Position numbers and translations under genes: made by a program
Shown here: piece by piece, positions 26,751-37,570 of the stretch
Numbering within the stretch: position 1 is the first letter of the stretch
Layout of the letters: every line of letters begins with the position of its first letter
Notes under the pieces: generated by a model
Told to the model about the DNA's origin: nothing
The model's input: the letters and a program-made list of their open reading frames with translations, nothing else
The model's database searches: none
Assembly: GCA_036946625.1 (NCBI GenBank)
Contig: JAQIIU010000002.1
Span: forward strand, 372,001 to 436,000
Direction: 5' to 3'
Length of the DNA stretch: 64,000 bases
Source of the DNA: Methylorubrum populi
GTDB taxonomy: Bacteria; Pseudomonadota; Alphaproteobacteria; Rhizobiales; Beijerinckiaceae

Positions 26751-27593
26751 TCACCACGGCTGAGGCGTGATCACGCCCTGACGGGTGACGACGATCCATT
26801 GCCGGCCCCGGCGCTCGATCGCGTCGACGCGCCCGACACCCGGCACAGCATCCCCCCGAGCGACCTCGACGAGCCGGCGACGGCGGTCTTCGAGGATCGC
26901 GACGCCGTCGTAGACGTCGCGCAACGCCCAGCCCTCCAGCGTCTCGGTCTTCGGTTTGTCCGGGAGACTTCCGGTCTGCGTCGGTTCCGGCATCCGCGCC
27001 TCCGGTTTCGCTTCGGGCTTTGCCGGTGTCACCGCCGCCGTGGATGGCGGCGACTTCTTTTCCAACTGGGCGATCATGCCGGCGAGGCGCTCGCCCTGCT
27101 CGCGCTCGTTCCGCACCACCGTCTCGGACAGGGCCATGAGGCGACGGTCGAGCGCCTGCTCGGAACGGCCGATCCGTTCGGTCAGGCTGCTCCCGAGCGC
27201 CTTGGTCTCATGGCGGGCGGCCTCGCTCGCCTCGCGCAGCCCCGTCGTCGTGCGAGCGAGCCGCTCGATCTCCTGCGCCAGCCGAGCGGATTCCGACCGC
27301 CCCGCCGCCAGCTCCGTCCGGAGCTGCGCCAGCGCCTCGCCGGCGCGCTCCTGCGGCGCGGCCATCAGACCGATGGAGAGGCCACAGGCCAGTGCGGCCA
27401 CGCTCGCCGCGGCGAGACGGCCGTTGGCGCCGGGGCGGAAGGGCTTTCGCGCCGGTTCGGCCGAAAGCGACGCGGCGGTCGCCGGGTCGGCCTTCGGGGT
27501 GCCGGCGACGGCCTGTTTCAGCATTTCCTCGGGTGAGACCGCCGCGACCGGTTTCTTCGCCGCAGGCTTGTCCGCTTCGACCGTCCCCGACAT
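26751..27593 (-). CDS. Membrane-anchored coiled-coil hypothetical protein
   Basis: The 280-residue protein has a cytoplasmic Ala/Lys/Pro-rich N-terminus and one membrane helix (about residues 58-79, RLAAASVAALACGLSIGLMA). A long coiled coil follows (about 80-170, with LRTELAAGRSESARLAQEIE). A Pro/Lys linker leads to a compact C-terminal domain, WALRDVYDGVAILEDRRRRL ... GVGRVDAIERRGRQWIVVTR. Proteins of this layout are common in Hyphomicrobiales; function unknown. The C-terminal domain is periplasmic if the helix is a signal anchor. Confidence 0.65.
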   Translation of the reverse strand: MSGTVEADKPAAKKPVAAVSPEEMLKQAVAGTPKADPATAASLSAEPARKPFRPGANGRLAAASVAALACGLSIGLMAAPQERAGEALAQLRTELAAGRSESARLAQEIERLARTTTGLREASEAARHETKALGSSLTERIGRSEQALDRRLMALSETVVRNEREQGERLAGMIAQLEKKSPPSTAAVTPAKPEAKPEARMPEPTQTGSLPDKPKTETLEGWALRDVYDGVAILEDRRRRLVEVARGDAVPGVGRVDAIERRGRQWIVVTRQGVITPQPW

Positions 27594-27841
27594 GGCACAG
27601 GCTTCCCGCTGACGAGGTTCGCGAACCTCGAACTGTCATCGATGCGAGGTCCGGTTCGGAAAGCGGCCCGATCTCCCGACATCGCGGCCCGGCCGAAGAC
27701 GGCTCGGCCGAATGACGCCGCACGACCGCAGTCGAAGTGAGGCAGTCGCTCGGGAAAAGCTTCGGCGGGCATCCGGGATTTCTGTTAACGATGTTTGTTT
27801 ACCGAAAGGTTACCGCCGCCGCGGCGGTCCGGCAGATCGCT

Positions 27842-28170
27842 CTACACGGTTCCTCGGCGTGCCATCGCCCGGATGCGGACGGCCAGGATCGTCAGCGAGG
27901 GATTGACGCCGCCGACCGTCGGGAAGACCGGGCCGTCGCAGACCCAGAGGTTCGGGATGTCCCAGAGAGCGGCCATCGGCATTCACCACGCTGGTGCGTG
28001 GATCATCGCCCATCCGTGCCGTGCCGTCGAGGTGGCAGGTATCGTCGCCCTGGTTCCAGATTTCGCACCCGCCCGCGGCCGACAGGGCTTGGCGCATGTC
28101 GTCGAGGGCGTGGCGGTTCAGGGCCTTGTTGTCGCAGCAAGGCGAGACAGGGCGCCACCAAACGCCCACT
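27842..28170 (-). pseudogene. C-terminal remnant of a GMC-family oxidoreductase, frameshifted
   Basis: The minus strand encodes HALDDMRQALSAAGGCEIWN, then GTARMGDDPRTSVVNADGRS. The next frame continues WDIPNLWVCDGPVFPTVGGV and NPSLTILAV to a TAG at 27842. Together these are the conserved C-terminus of glucose-methanol-choline oxidoreductases, including the catalytic-side GTxRMG and NPSLT segments. The two halves are in different frames, joined at about 27967, and the N-terminal FAD domain is gone. The gene is clearly dead. Confidence 0.75.
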
Positions 28171-28389
28171 CCTCATCGGACACATCGGACGGGTAGGCGC
28201 GAAGATCGGCCGGCATGAACCACAACGCCAAACCGGTCCGTCAGCTCATAACACGCTCTAGGGGAAGCGGATCTTTGCGCCTCTCAGCACTTGAACTTTG
28301 CGCCGGAAACGCTCCGTCCTATAGGGGAGACGAAGCGGATCTTCGAGCCGCAGATCACCATCGTGTTTTCCTTATAGAGGACTGTTCTC

Positions 28390-29187
28390 ATGCTTACACT
28401 CACCCGCGCCAGCTTCCTGGCCGGTCTCGTCGCCATCACTCTTGCAAGGACAATCCCTGCGCCGGCAGCGGAAGCACCGACCGTCTTCGCCGCCGCGAGC
28501 CTGAAGAATGCCCTCGACGACATCGCCGGAAGCTACGCCAAGGAGGGTAAGCCGGCGCCGAAGATCTCGTACGCCGCTTCGAACACGCTCGCCAAACAGA
28601 TCGAACAGGGCGCGCCGGCCGACCTGTTCTTCTCGGCCGATCTCGACTGGATGGACTATCTCGCCAAGAAGGATCTCATCCAGCCCGACACGCGGGTGAG
28701 CCTTCTGGCCAACAGCATCGTCCTGATCGCCCCGAAGGACGCGAAGGTCGAGGTGAAGATGGGGCCGGGCCTCGATCTCACGACGGCGCTCGGCTCCGGC
28801 AGGCTCGCCATGGGCAACGTCGAGGCGGTGCCGGCCGGCAAGTACGGCAAGGCGGCGCTGGAGAAGCTCGGCGGCTGGGCCGGGGTGAAGGACAGGATCG
28901 CGCAGGCCGAGAGCGTGCGGGCCGCGCTGCTCCTCGTCTCGCGGGGCGAGGCGCCGCTCGGCATCGTCTACGCCACCGACGCGGCGGCGGACTCCAACGT
29001 CAAGATCGTTGCCACCTTCCCCGCCGACAGCCACCCGGCGATCGTCTACCCGGTCGCGATCACCAAGGACTCGCGCAATCCGGACGCGTCCGCCCTGCTG
29101 GCCTATCTGCGCGGGCCTACCGCCAAGGCCGCCTTCGAGAAGCAGGGCTTCACCGTGCTGAACCGCTCGGCCACCGCTGCGCAGTGA
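28390..29187 (+). CDS. modA: Molybdate ABC transporter substrate-binding protein ModA
   Basis: This 265-residue periplasmic binding protein has a signal peptide (to about residue 27, PAPAAEA) followed by the ModA fold. Recognisable parts are FAAASLKNALDDIAGSY, ISYAASNTLAKQIEQGAPAD and LFFSADLDWMDYL, with AESVRAALLLVSRGEAPLGI and VYATDAA in the second half. It binds molybdate or tungstate for an ABC importer. GAGG lies nine bases upstream of the ATG. modB overlaps by four bases but is truncated and no modC follows, so uptake must depend on another transporter or be lost. Confidence 0.92.
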   Translation: MLTLTRASFLAGLVAITLARTIPAPAAEAPTVFAAASLKNALDDIAGSYAKEGKPAPKISYAASNTLAKQIEQGAPADLFFSADLDWMDYLAKKDLIQPDTRVSLLANSIVLIAPKDAKVEVKMGPGLDLTTALGSGRLAMGNVEAVPAGKYGKAALEKLGGWAGVKDRIAQAESVRAALLLVSRGEAPLGIVYATDAAADSNVKIVATFPADSHPAIVYPVAITKDSRNPDASALLAYLRGPTAKAAFEKQGFTVLNRSATAAQ

Positions 29188-29378
29188 CGGGCTGGCTCAC
29201 GCCCGAGGAGTGGGCTGCGTTGCGTCTCAGCCTGCTCGTCGCGACCACCGGGACGCTGGCGAGCCTGCTGCCGGGCATCGGGATTGCCTACCTGCTCGCC
29301 AGGGGACGATTCTGGGGCAAGGCCGTGCTCGACATGGCCGGCCCGCCGGTCTCTCGGTCAGCCGAGGATGTGCGCTGA
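29184..29378 (+). pseudogene. modB: modB (molybdate permease), truncated after about 50 codons
   Basis: The frame starts at a GTG overlapping the modA stop (GTGA) and reads TPEEWAALRLSLLVATTGTL, then LLPGIGIAYLLARGRFWGKA and VLD, the first membrane helix and following loop of ModB. From about 29335 the similarity ends and sequence of an IS3-type transposase begins in another frame, giving a stop at 29378. The remaining four or so helices, the ABC-interaction loop and modC are absent. Confidence 0.82.
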
Positions 29379-29424
29379 TGGGCCTGCCGCGCTCGGCCTT
29401 CTACGACGAACCGGCGACCGGGGT
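29345..29424 (+). mobile_element. Remnant of an IS3-family transposase orfB
   Basis: In the frame following modB the sequence reads GLSVSRGCALMGLPRSAFYD, then EPATG, the characteristic N-terminus of IS3-family OrfB (S..RACxLxGLxRSxxY). Only about 25 codons remain. It lies exactly where modB similarity stops and is followed by part of a dispersed repeat, so insertion plus later deletion removed the rest of modB, modC and the IS. Confidence 0.65.
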
Positions 29425-29504
29425 GCTTCGAGGCCGAGCTTTCGCTCGGCACCTCAGCATGAAGAATGACGAGTTTGTTGAAGTAACACGGTCAAACAGG
29501 CTTT
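29425..29504. repeat. Partial copy of the 220-bp MITE-like element
   Basis: TGCTTCGAGGC ... GGCACCTCAGCATGA followed by ACACGGTCAAACAGGCTTT parallels the right part of the element at 54519-54738, including its 13-14-bp terminal repeat GTCAAACAGGCTCT with one change. It ends at the parE stop codon. Confidence 0.5.
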
Positions 29505-31558
29505 CAGATGTCGAGTTCCGAGCCGTCGGCGAAAGCGGCGCGCTCGGTGATGAAGGCGAACCGGGCCTCCGGCTTGTTGCCCATCAGCCGCTCCACCGTG
29601 TCGCCGGTCGACTCCCGCGCCTCGTCGAGGACCGCGACGCGCAGCAGCGTGCGCTTCCTCGGGTCCATCGTCGTCTCCTTCAACTGCGCCGGCATCATCT
29701 CGCCCAGCCCCTTGAAGCGGCCGATCTCGACTTTTCCGTTCTTGAACAAGGTCTTGACGATCCGCTCCTTGTCCGCGTCGTCGCGGGCGTAAGCCGACTT
29801 CGCCCCCTGGCTGATCCGGTAGAGCGGCGGGATCGCCAGATACAGGTGCCCCTTGTCGATCAGCTTCGGCATCTGCCGGTAGAAGAAGGTGATCAGCAGC
29901 GAGGCGATGTGGGCGCCGTCCACGTCTGCGTCGGTCATGATGATGACCTTGTCGTAGCGAAGGTCGCCCTCGCGGAAATGGGCGCCGGTGCCGCAGCCGA
30001 GCGCCAGGGTCAGGTCCGAGATGAGCTGGTTGGCGCCGAGCTTGTCGCGGCTGGCGGACGCCACGTTGAGGATCTTTCCGCGCAAGGGGAGCACGGCTTG
30101 GGTGGCGCGATCCCGCGCCTGCTTGGCGGAGCCCCCGGCCGAGTCGCCCTCGACGATGAAGATCTCCGAGCCCGCGGTGCCGGCAGCCGAGCAATCGGCG
30201 AGCTTGCCGGGGAGCCGCAGCTTGCGCGTGGCGGACTTGCGGGCGACCTCCTTCTCCTGGCGGCGGCGCAGGCGCTCTTCCGCCCGGTCGATCACCCAGT
30301 CGAGCAGCTTGTTGGCTTGGGCGGGCGAGGCCGCGAGCCAGTGGTCGAACGCGTCGCGCACCGCCGTCTCGACGATGCGGGAAGCCTCGACCGTCGCGAG
30401 CTTGTCCTTGGTCTGGCCCTGGAACTCGGGCTCGCGGATGAACACCGAGAGCATCGAGGCGCAGGTCGCCATCACGTCGTCGGTGGTCACCGCCGTCATG
30501 CGCTTGGCCTGGTTCACGCGCTCGGCGTGCTCGCGCAGGGCCCGGAGCAGCGCGACGCGCAGGCCCGACTCGTGGGTACCGCCCTCCGGCGTCGGGATCG
30601 TGTTGCAGTAGGAATGCGAGACGCCGTCGTCGGCGACCGTCCACGCCACCGCCCATTCGAGCGAGCCGTGGCTCCCCGGCCTCGTCACCTTCCCCGAGAA
30701 GATCGCGTCGAGGACCAACTCCTTCCCCTCGATGTCGCGGGCGAGATAGTCGGACAGGCCGCCGGGGAAGCGGTGCACGGCCTCCGCCGGCACGTCCTCC
30801 AGGCCTTCGAGCAGGGCCGGCGCGCAGCGCCAGCGGATCTCGACGCCGCCGAACAGGTAGGCCTTGGAGCGGGCCATCTTGAACAGGCGGCGCGGATCGA
30901 ACTTCAGCGAACCGAAGATCTGCGCGTCGGGATGGAAGCGCACGCGGGTGCCGCGCCGGTTCTGCACCCGGCCGACCGTCTCCAGGCCCCCCTGCGCGTG
31001 GCCGCGGGAAAACGTCTGGCGGTAGAGGGTCTGGTTGCGGGCGACCTCGACCTCGAGCACGTCGGACAGCGCGTTGACGACCGAGATGCCGACGCCGTGC
31101 AAGCCTCCGCTCGTCTCGTAGACCTTCGAGTCGAACTTGCCGCCCGCGTGCAGCGTGGTCATGATGACTTCGAGCGCCGACTTGCCCGGGAATTTCGGGT
31201 GCGGATCGACCGGGATGCCGCGACCGTTGTCGGTCACCACGAGGGCGCCCGATTCCTCCAGTTCCACCTCGATGAAGCTCGCATGGCCCGCGACCGCCTC
31301 GTCCATGGAGTTGTCGATCACCTCGGCGAAGAGGTGGTGCAGCGCCCGTTCGTCGGTGCCGCCGATATACATGCCCGGCCGGCGCCGCACCGGCTCCAGC
31401 CCCTCCAGCACCTCGATCGCCGACGCGTCGTAGCCGGCCTCCGCCGTCTCCGGCGTGGGCGCGGCGCTCGCCACCGGCGTGAGGCGGCGGCGCCGCTCGG
31501 CCTCCGGGGCGGCCGGCTTGGCGCTTGGTCCGAACAGGTCGCGTGCCGAATCGCTCAC
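29504..31558 (-). CDS. parE: DNA topoisomerase IV subunit B (ParE)
   Basis: ParE is the ATPase subunit of topoisomerase IV, which decatenates daughter chromosomes. The protein has the GHKL ATPase motifs EVIDNSMDEAVAGHA, VTDNGRGIPVDPHPKFPGKS and SGGLHGVGISVVNALS, then the transducer domain and the TOPRIM domain with IFIVEGDSAGGSAKQ and KVIIMTDADVDGAHI. The C-terminus has RFKGLGEMMPAQL. The GTG at 31558 has GAGGAG eight bases upstream and fits better than an ATG 48 bases earlier. It is a single-copy housekeeping gene, transcribed alone; its 3' end abuts repeat DNA. Confidence 0.96.
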   Translation of the reverse strand: MSDSARDLFGPSAKPAAPEAERRRRLTPVASAAPTPETAEAGYDASAIEVLEGLEPVRRRPGMYIGGTDERALHHLFAEVIDNSMDEAVAGHASFIEVELEESGALVVTDNGRGIPVDPHPKFPGKSALEVIMTTLHAGGKFDSKVYETSGGLHGVGISVVNALSDVLEVEVARNQTLYRQTFSRGHAQGGLETVGRVQNRRGTRVRFHPDAQIFGSLKFDPRRLFKMARSKAYLFGGVEIRWRCAPALLEGLEDVPAEAVHRFPGGLSDYLARDIEGKELVLDAIFSGKVTRPGSHGSLEWAVAWTVADDGVSHSYCNTIPTPEGGTHESGLRVALLRALREHAERVNQAKRMTAVTTDDVMATCASMLSVFIREPEFQGQTKDKLATVEASRIVETAVRDAFDHWLAASPAQANKLLDWVIDRAEERLRRRQEKEVARKSATRKLRLPGKLADCSAAGTAGSEIFIVEGDSAGGSAKQARDRATQAVLPLRGKILNVASASRDKLGANQLISDLTLALGCGTGAHFREGDLRYDKVIIMTDADVDGAHIASLLITFFYRQMPKLIDKGHLYLAIPPLYRISQGAKSAYARDDADKERIVKTLFKNGKVEIGRFKGLGEMMPAQLKETTMDPRKRTLLRVAVLDEARESTGDTVERLMGNKPEARFAFITERAAFADGSELDI

Positions 31559-31830
31559 GCGACGGCTCCTCGAATCGGGCCGGAGACGGGCTGCATGGCT
31601 CTTCATACCCTCAATCTAATGGAACAAACAGGAAACAAAAAGCCTCCCATCCGCTTCCGCCGGTCGCAGCATCGCACGCGGCCGGCCGCCATCGTAACCC
31701 GGCCGCGCGCACGGACCCGGCGCGGCCCGCGCTCAGTGATGCGGCGGGATGGTTAAAGAGTGGCTTCGCGGGAACTGGGGATGCTCCGCGCACGTTGACT
31801 CGGCAAGGTCAGCTTGACCTTAAGGGAGCC

Positions 31831-32028
31831 ATGCCGATGTCCCCCGCTGCCGCCCAAGCGCGTCACCTCTCCCTCATGCGCCTGGAGCAGGCTGCCGGAC
31901 AGGCCTTCGGCTACGCGGAGGAGCAGGAGCCGACGGTGTCCCGCTCCGCGATGATTCTCTCCTCCTCGGGCTTTGCCATCGCCACCGTCGCGACGGCGCT
32001 CGCCGCCACCATCACCTATCTCGTCTGA
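31831..32028 (+). CDS. Small membrane-tail hypothetical protein
   Basis: This 65-residue protein has a C-terminal membrane helix (SGFAIATVATALAATITYLV) and a short hydrophilic N-terminus, suggesting tail anchoring in the inner membrane. AGGGAG lies just upstream of the ATG. No family is recognised. It is divergent from parE and convergent with the threonine aldolase, 18 bp from its stop. Confidence 0.55.
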   Translation: MPMSPAAAQARHLSLMRLEQAAGQAFGYAEEQEPTVSRSAMILSSSGFAIATVATALAATITYLV

Positions 32029-32046
32029 GGCGCGTCCGGGCGTCGA

Positions 32047-33087
32047 TCACGCCGCCGCCGGCAGGGCGCAGAGGCGGATGTCGCGCGCCAGGGCGTCGAC
32101 GCGCGCGGGGTCCGAATCCCAGGCGAACATGAAGCGCGCGGCCCCGCCGATGAAGCCGTAGAACTGCCAGCCGCGGGCGCGCAGCCGCTCCTGCGCCGCG
32201 GGGGCGATGGTCAGGAACACGCCGTTCGCCTCCACGGGGGCCGCAAGCGAGACCTCCGGCACATCCGCAATGCCCCGGACCAAGCGGAGGGCGCAGTCGT
32301 TGGCGTGGCGGGCGTTGTCGAGCCACGCCCCGCTTTCCAGCATCCCGACCCAGGGGGCCGCGAGGAAGCGCATCTTCGAGGCGAGCTGGCCCGCCTGCTT
32401 GCAGCGATAGTCGAAATCCTCCGCGAGCCGGCGGTCGAAGAAGATCACCGCCTCGCCCACGGCCATACCGTTCTTGGTGCCGCCGAAACAGAGCACGTCG
32501 ACGCCGGCCTTCCATGTCAGCGCGGCCGGCGAGGCTTCGAGCGAGGCGCAGGCATTGGCGAAGCGCGCGCCGTCCATGTGCAGGCGCAGGCCCGAAGCCC
32601 GGCAGACCTCCGACACGGCGGCGATCTCGTCGGGCGTGTAGACCCGTCCGGTCTCGGTCGATTGCGTCAGCGTCACCGCCCGCGGCTTGGGGAAGTGGAT
32701 GTCGGCCCGCTTGCCCGCGATGTCGCGCACGAGTTCCGGGGTGAGCTTCCCGTCCGCGGTCGCGGCGGTGAGCAGCTTCGAGCCGTTGGAGAAGAATTCG
32801 GGCGCGCCGCACTCGTCGGTCTCGATATGCGCGGAATCGGCGCAGATCACGCTGTGGTAGGACTGGCAGAGCGAGGCCAGCGCCAGCGAGTTGGCGGCGG
32901 TGCCGTTGAAGACGAAGAACACCTCGCAATCGGTCTCGAACAGGCGCCGGAAGCCGTCCGCGGCGGCCTGGGTCCAGGAATCGGCGCCGTAGGCCGGCGC
33001 GTGGCCCGTATTGGCCGCCTGCATCGCGGCGAGGGCCTCCGGGCAGATCCCGGCATAGTTGTCGCTGGCGAATTGCTGTTCGGCCAC
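32047..33087 (-). CDS. Low-specificity L-threonine aldolase-like PLP enzyme
   Basis: This 346-residue PLP-dependent enzyme of the beta-eliminating lyase/threonine aldolase family has FASDNYAGICPEALAAM at the start, YGADSWTQAAAD, FVFNGTAANSLAL, HMDGARFANA (PLP-binding Asp) and the Schiff-base lysine in CFGGTKNGMAVGEA. The reaction cleaves threonine or beta-hydroxy amino acids to glycine and an aldehyde. The start is GTG at 33087, with GGGAG five bases upstream. A strong hairpin lies between it and the upstream ABC transporter gene, so it is probably transcribed from its own promoter. Confidence 0.9.
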   Translation of the reverse strand: MAEQQFASDNYAGICPEALAAMQAANTGHAPAYGADSWTQAAADGFRRLFETDCEVFFVFNGTAANSLALASLCQSYHSVICADSAHIETDECGAPEFFSNGSKLLTAATADGKLTPELVRDIAGKRADIHFPKPRAVTLTQSTETGRVYTPDEIAAVSEVCRASGLRLHMDGARFANACASLEASPAALTWKAGVDVLCFGGTKNGMAVGEAVIFFDRRLAEDFDYRCKQAGQLASKMRFLAAPWVGMLESGAWLDNARHANDCALRLVRGIADVPEVSLAAPVEANGVFLTIAPAAQERLRARGWQFYGFIGGAARFMFAWDSDPARVDALARDIRLCALPAAA

Positions 33088-33118
33088 GGCGCGCTCCCGT
33101 TTCCTGGTGGAAGAAGAA

Positions 33119-33148
33119 AGGCCGGGCGGTCAGGGATCCGCCCGGCCT
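33119..33148 (-). terminator. Hairpin terminator after the ABC transporter gene
   Basis: On the minus strand AGGCCGGGCGG and CCGCCCGGCCT form a perfect 11-bp stem around an 8-base loop, followed by TTTCTTCTT. It is placed between the ABC transporter stop (33230) and the threonine aldolase start (33087). Confidence 0.7.
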
Positions 33149-33229
33149 CACGACAGGAATGTCGATCGGCAAATCGTTTTCGGCACCCCTGCCACCCGAT
33201 GATCGGCGCACACGACGCCCCGGGCGATG

Positions 33230-34996
<1,767 letters not shown>

Positions 34997-35201
34997 CGCG
35001 ATCGTCAGTCCCGATTCGATCAGACCCGCTGGGCGCCGATTGCGGCTGGAGGGCGCACGAGACGCTCGTTAACCGCAACGCGAAGCGTCGCCTTATGTTT
35101 CAAAGCGCGCTCAGCTTTCCGCCCCGTAGCGCGGCGAAGATGAACCCTGCTTGAGCGGGTGTGCGGCGCAAACCGACTCCAACCGCGTCGCACGACGCAG
35201 G

Positions 35202-36575
35202 TCAAGCCGGCTCCCGTGCCGCGTCCCCGTCCGCGCGCCGCGTCTCGGGCATGATCAGCAGGACGAGAACGAGGCCGGCGGCGCCGACGACGGCGAGCCC
35301 GAGGAACGCCGTCTGGCTGCCGAGCTCGTCCGCCATGAAGCCGGCGAGCGCCGTCGAGAGCGCCGCGCCGATGCCCATGCCGGTCCCGACCGCTCCGAGC
35401 GCGGTGTTGAACCGGCCGCTGCCGTGGGTCACGTCGGAGACGATCAGGGGGACCATCACGCCGAGGACGGAGGCCGAGATGCCGTCGAAGACCTGGATCG
35501 CCACCATCCAGTAGGGATCGTGCACGAAGGCGAAGAGCAGGCCGCGGATCGGCAGCGCCGCGAAGCCGATCACCAGGAGCGGCTTGCGCCCCCAGCTCTG
35601 GGCGAGGCGCCCGACGAAGGGAGCGGTCACCGCCAGCACCGCCTGCGGGACCATGATGCAGGCGGCCACCAGCGCGGTGGCGGTCTCGCTGGCGCGCAGG
35701 GTCATGACGCTGCCGACCAGGGGCAGCATCGCGGCGTTGGCGAGGAAGAACAGCACCATGCAGGCGGCGAAGCACAGCAGTGTCCGGTTCCGGACGAGCG
35801 CCAGCATGCCGCCGGTCTCGCCCGATCGCGCCTCCCTCGGTCCCGCCTCGCGGGCGAGCGTCCCCCGAGGCTTGCCGGCTTCCGCGTGGCGGCCGGACGG
35901 GATGAAGGAGAGCGCGACCAGGGCCGGGATCACCAGAAGGCCGGCGAGGTAGAACACCGCGTCGTTCGAAAGGTAGTAGCCGATCGCGCCCATGCCGGCG
36001 GCGCCGAGCGCGTTGCCGATCGCCGAGAAGCTGGCGTTGCGTCCCAGCCGCTCGCCGGCCCGGGCGTGGCCGACGAGGCCGATGGAGATCGCGGCGATGG
36101 CCGGGGTCAGCACGCAGCTCGCCGCCGAGTGAATCGCCATGGCGAGCATCACGACGAGGTAGGTCGGCAGCGCGGCCAGCATCACCGCGCTCGCCCCGAC
36201 CCAGAAGGCCGAGAAGCCGGCGGCGAAGCGCTTCGAGCGCGAGGCGTCGACGAAGGCGCCCCCGGGCATCTGCCCGAGCAGGCTGACGAGGCTGCCGACG
36301 GTGAGCGCCAAGCCGATATCCGCCTGCGTCCACTTCTGCTGGGTGAAGTAGACGGCGACGAAGGGCCCGAAGCTTGTCTGCAGGTTGGCGATGAAGAAGG
36401 TGAAGGCGTCGAGCCCGTGCGTCGCCCGGCGCGACGGCGGCACTGGCGCGGGTTCGCTCGGGCGGCCGGGCCGGCGACCGGGCCGAGGACCGGCGCGTTC
36501 GCGCGGATCGCCCCGCGGGATGTCGCGTTCGCGCGGCAGGATCGCCCGCCTTTCCGTCACCGGGATTGCCGTCAT
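35202..36575 (-). CDS. MFS transporter coupled to a PRC-barrel gene
   Basis: This 457-residue, 12-helix MFS protein has a long basic, proline-rich N-terminal extension (about 50 residues). The first helix region reads ATHGLDAFTFFIANLQTSFG, followed by VYFTQQKWTQADIG. Motif A-like GGAFVDASRSKRFAAG and RLAQSWGRKPLLV are present. A cytoplasmic loop near residue 240 is charged. Substrate unknown. Its start codon overlaps the stop of the upstream PRC-barrel protein gene (ATGA), so the two are translationally coupled, an unusual pairing. Confidence 0.85.
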   Translation of the reverse strand: MTAIPVTERRAILPRERDIPRGDPRERAGPRPGRRPGRPSEPAPVPPSRRATHGLDAFTFFIANLQTSFGPFVAVYFTQQKWTQADIGLALTVGSLVSLLGQMPGGAFVDASRSKRFAAGFSAFWVGASAVMLAALPTYLVVMLAMAIHSAASCVLTPAIAAISIGLVGHARAGERLGRNASFSAIGNALGAAGMGAIGYYLSNDAVFYLAGLLVIPALVALSFIPSGRHAEAGKPRGTLAREAGPREARSGETGGMLALVRNRTLLCFAACMVLFFLANAAMLPLVGSVMTLRASETATALVAACIMVPQAVLAVTAPFVGRLAQSWGRKPLLVIGFAALPIRGLLFAFVHDPYWMVAIQVFDGISASVLGVMVPLIVSDVTHGSGRFNTALGAVGTGMGIGAALSTALAGFMADELGSQTAFLGLAVVGAAGLVLVLLIMPETRRADGDAAREPA

Positions 36576-37216
36576 TTGTCCGGCGTCTTCTCCTGCGGCC
36601 GGTCGGGGGCCTTGTCAGCGGGGGGCTTGTCGGCATCGGGTTTGTCCGATGGGGCGGCGGTCTTCTCGGCTGCGCCGGCGGACGCCTCTCCTTCCGCCGG
36701 CTGGGCGGAGCCGGGGCTGGTGGCGCCGAGCACGACGATGGGCTCGCCGGACTTGTACTCGGGCGAGACGCGGACCTGATTGCGATTGAGCTGGAGCGTG
36801 AGGCGCCCGACCTTGCCCTCGGTGGTGAACTTCAGCACGCGCCAATCCACGGCGATCTTGCGGGAGCCGACGCCGAGGAACCCGCCGAAATCGATCACGG
36901 CGGCACGGGGGCGCCCCTCGCGATCGATGATCACGTCGATGATCCGGCCGAGGTCGTCGCCGTTCATGGCGCGCACGCTCTTGCCGAGCAGGCTCTCGTA
37001 ATCCTGCGTGTCGAGCACCACCGCCGGGGTGCCGCCGCCCTGGGACGATTGGACAGGGGGCGCAGGCGGCGGCGCCGGAGCCGGCACCGCGGCCGGAGGC
37101 GCGGTCGCCGCGGGCGGGGACGCGGCGTCGCTGCCGGGTGTTCCGTCTGCGGCCATGGCCGCCGTTGCGAGGAGGACGATCGCCGATGTCGCGAGCGGCC
37201 GGATCAGTCTGAGCAC
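36572..37216 (-). CDS. Secreted PRC-barrel domain protein
   Basis: This 214-residue exported protein has a signal peptide (LRLIRPLATSAIVLLATAAM, then AADG) and a Pro/Ala-rich linker. One PRC-barrel domain (about residues 60-140) contains YESLLGKSVRAMNGDDLGRI, IDVIIDREGRPRAAVIDFGG and FLGVGSRKIAVDW. The C-terminal tail is Lys/Pro/Glu-rich. PRC-barrels bind RNA or protein partners; the periplasmic form is typical of Rhizobiales and has no fixed function. The GTG at 37216 has GAGAGG seven bases upstream. It is coupled to the MFS gene by a four-base overlap. Confidence 0.78.
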   Translation of the reverse strand: MLRLIRPLATSAIVLLATAAMAADGTPGSDAASPPAATAPPAAVPAPAPPPAPPVQSSQGGGTPAVVLDTQDYESLLGKSVRAMNGDDLGRIIDVIIDREGRPRAAVIDFGGFLGVGSRKIAVDWRVLKFTTEGKVGRLTLQLNRNQVRVSPEYKSGEPIVVLGATSPGSAQPAEGEASAGAAEKTAAPSDKPDADKPPADKAPDRPQEKTPDK

Positions 37217-37570
37217 CCCTATACCTCTCGACAGTCTGGAAGATCCGCGCGCCGGCCCGATGAGCCGGGTGCACCTGGACGGTATGGGGCGGGCGGACGC
37301 ATCGTCCATGCCCGGCATCCATGCCCGCCAACCGCGGCGAAGTTGTGGATGAAGCCGGCAAGGCCGTTCCGGCCTCGTTCGAACGCATCCGGAGGGCTTG
37401 CTTCCGGGCCGCGACATCCCTCGATCGGCACCGGCCCTCGCCCTTGGAACGGGCGGGGTGAACACGGGCAGCCACCGTCTGGTTTTCGCCAAAACCCTGC
37501 CTTAGACGGGTGCGGGAAATCTTGAGGTGACCGCTCCCGACAGGGCGGCCGGCACGAGGACGAGACAACC

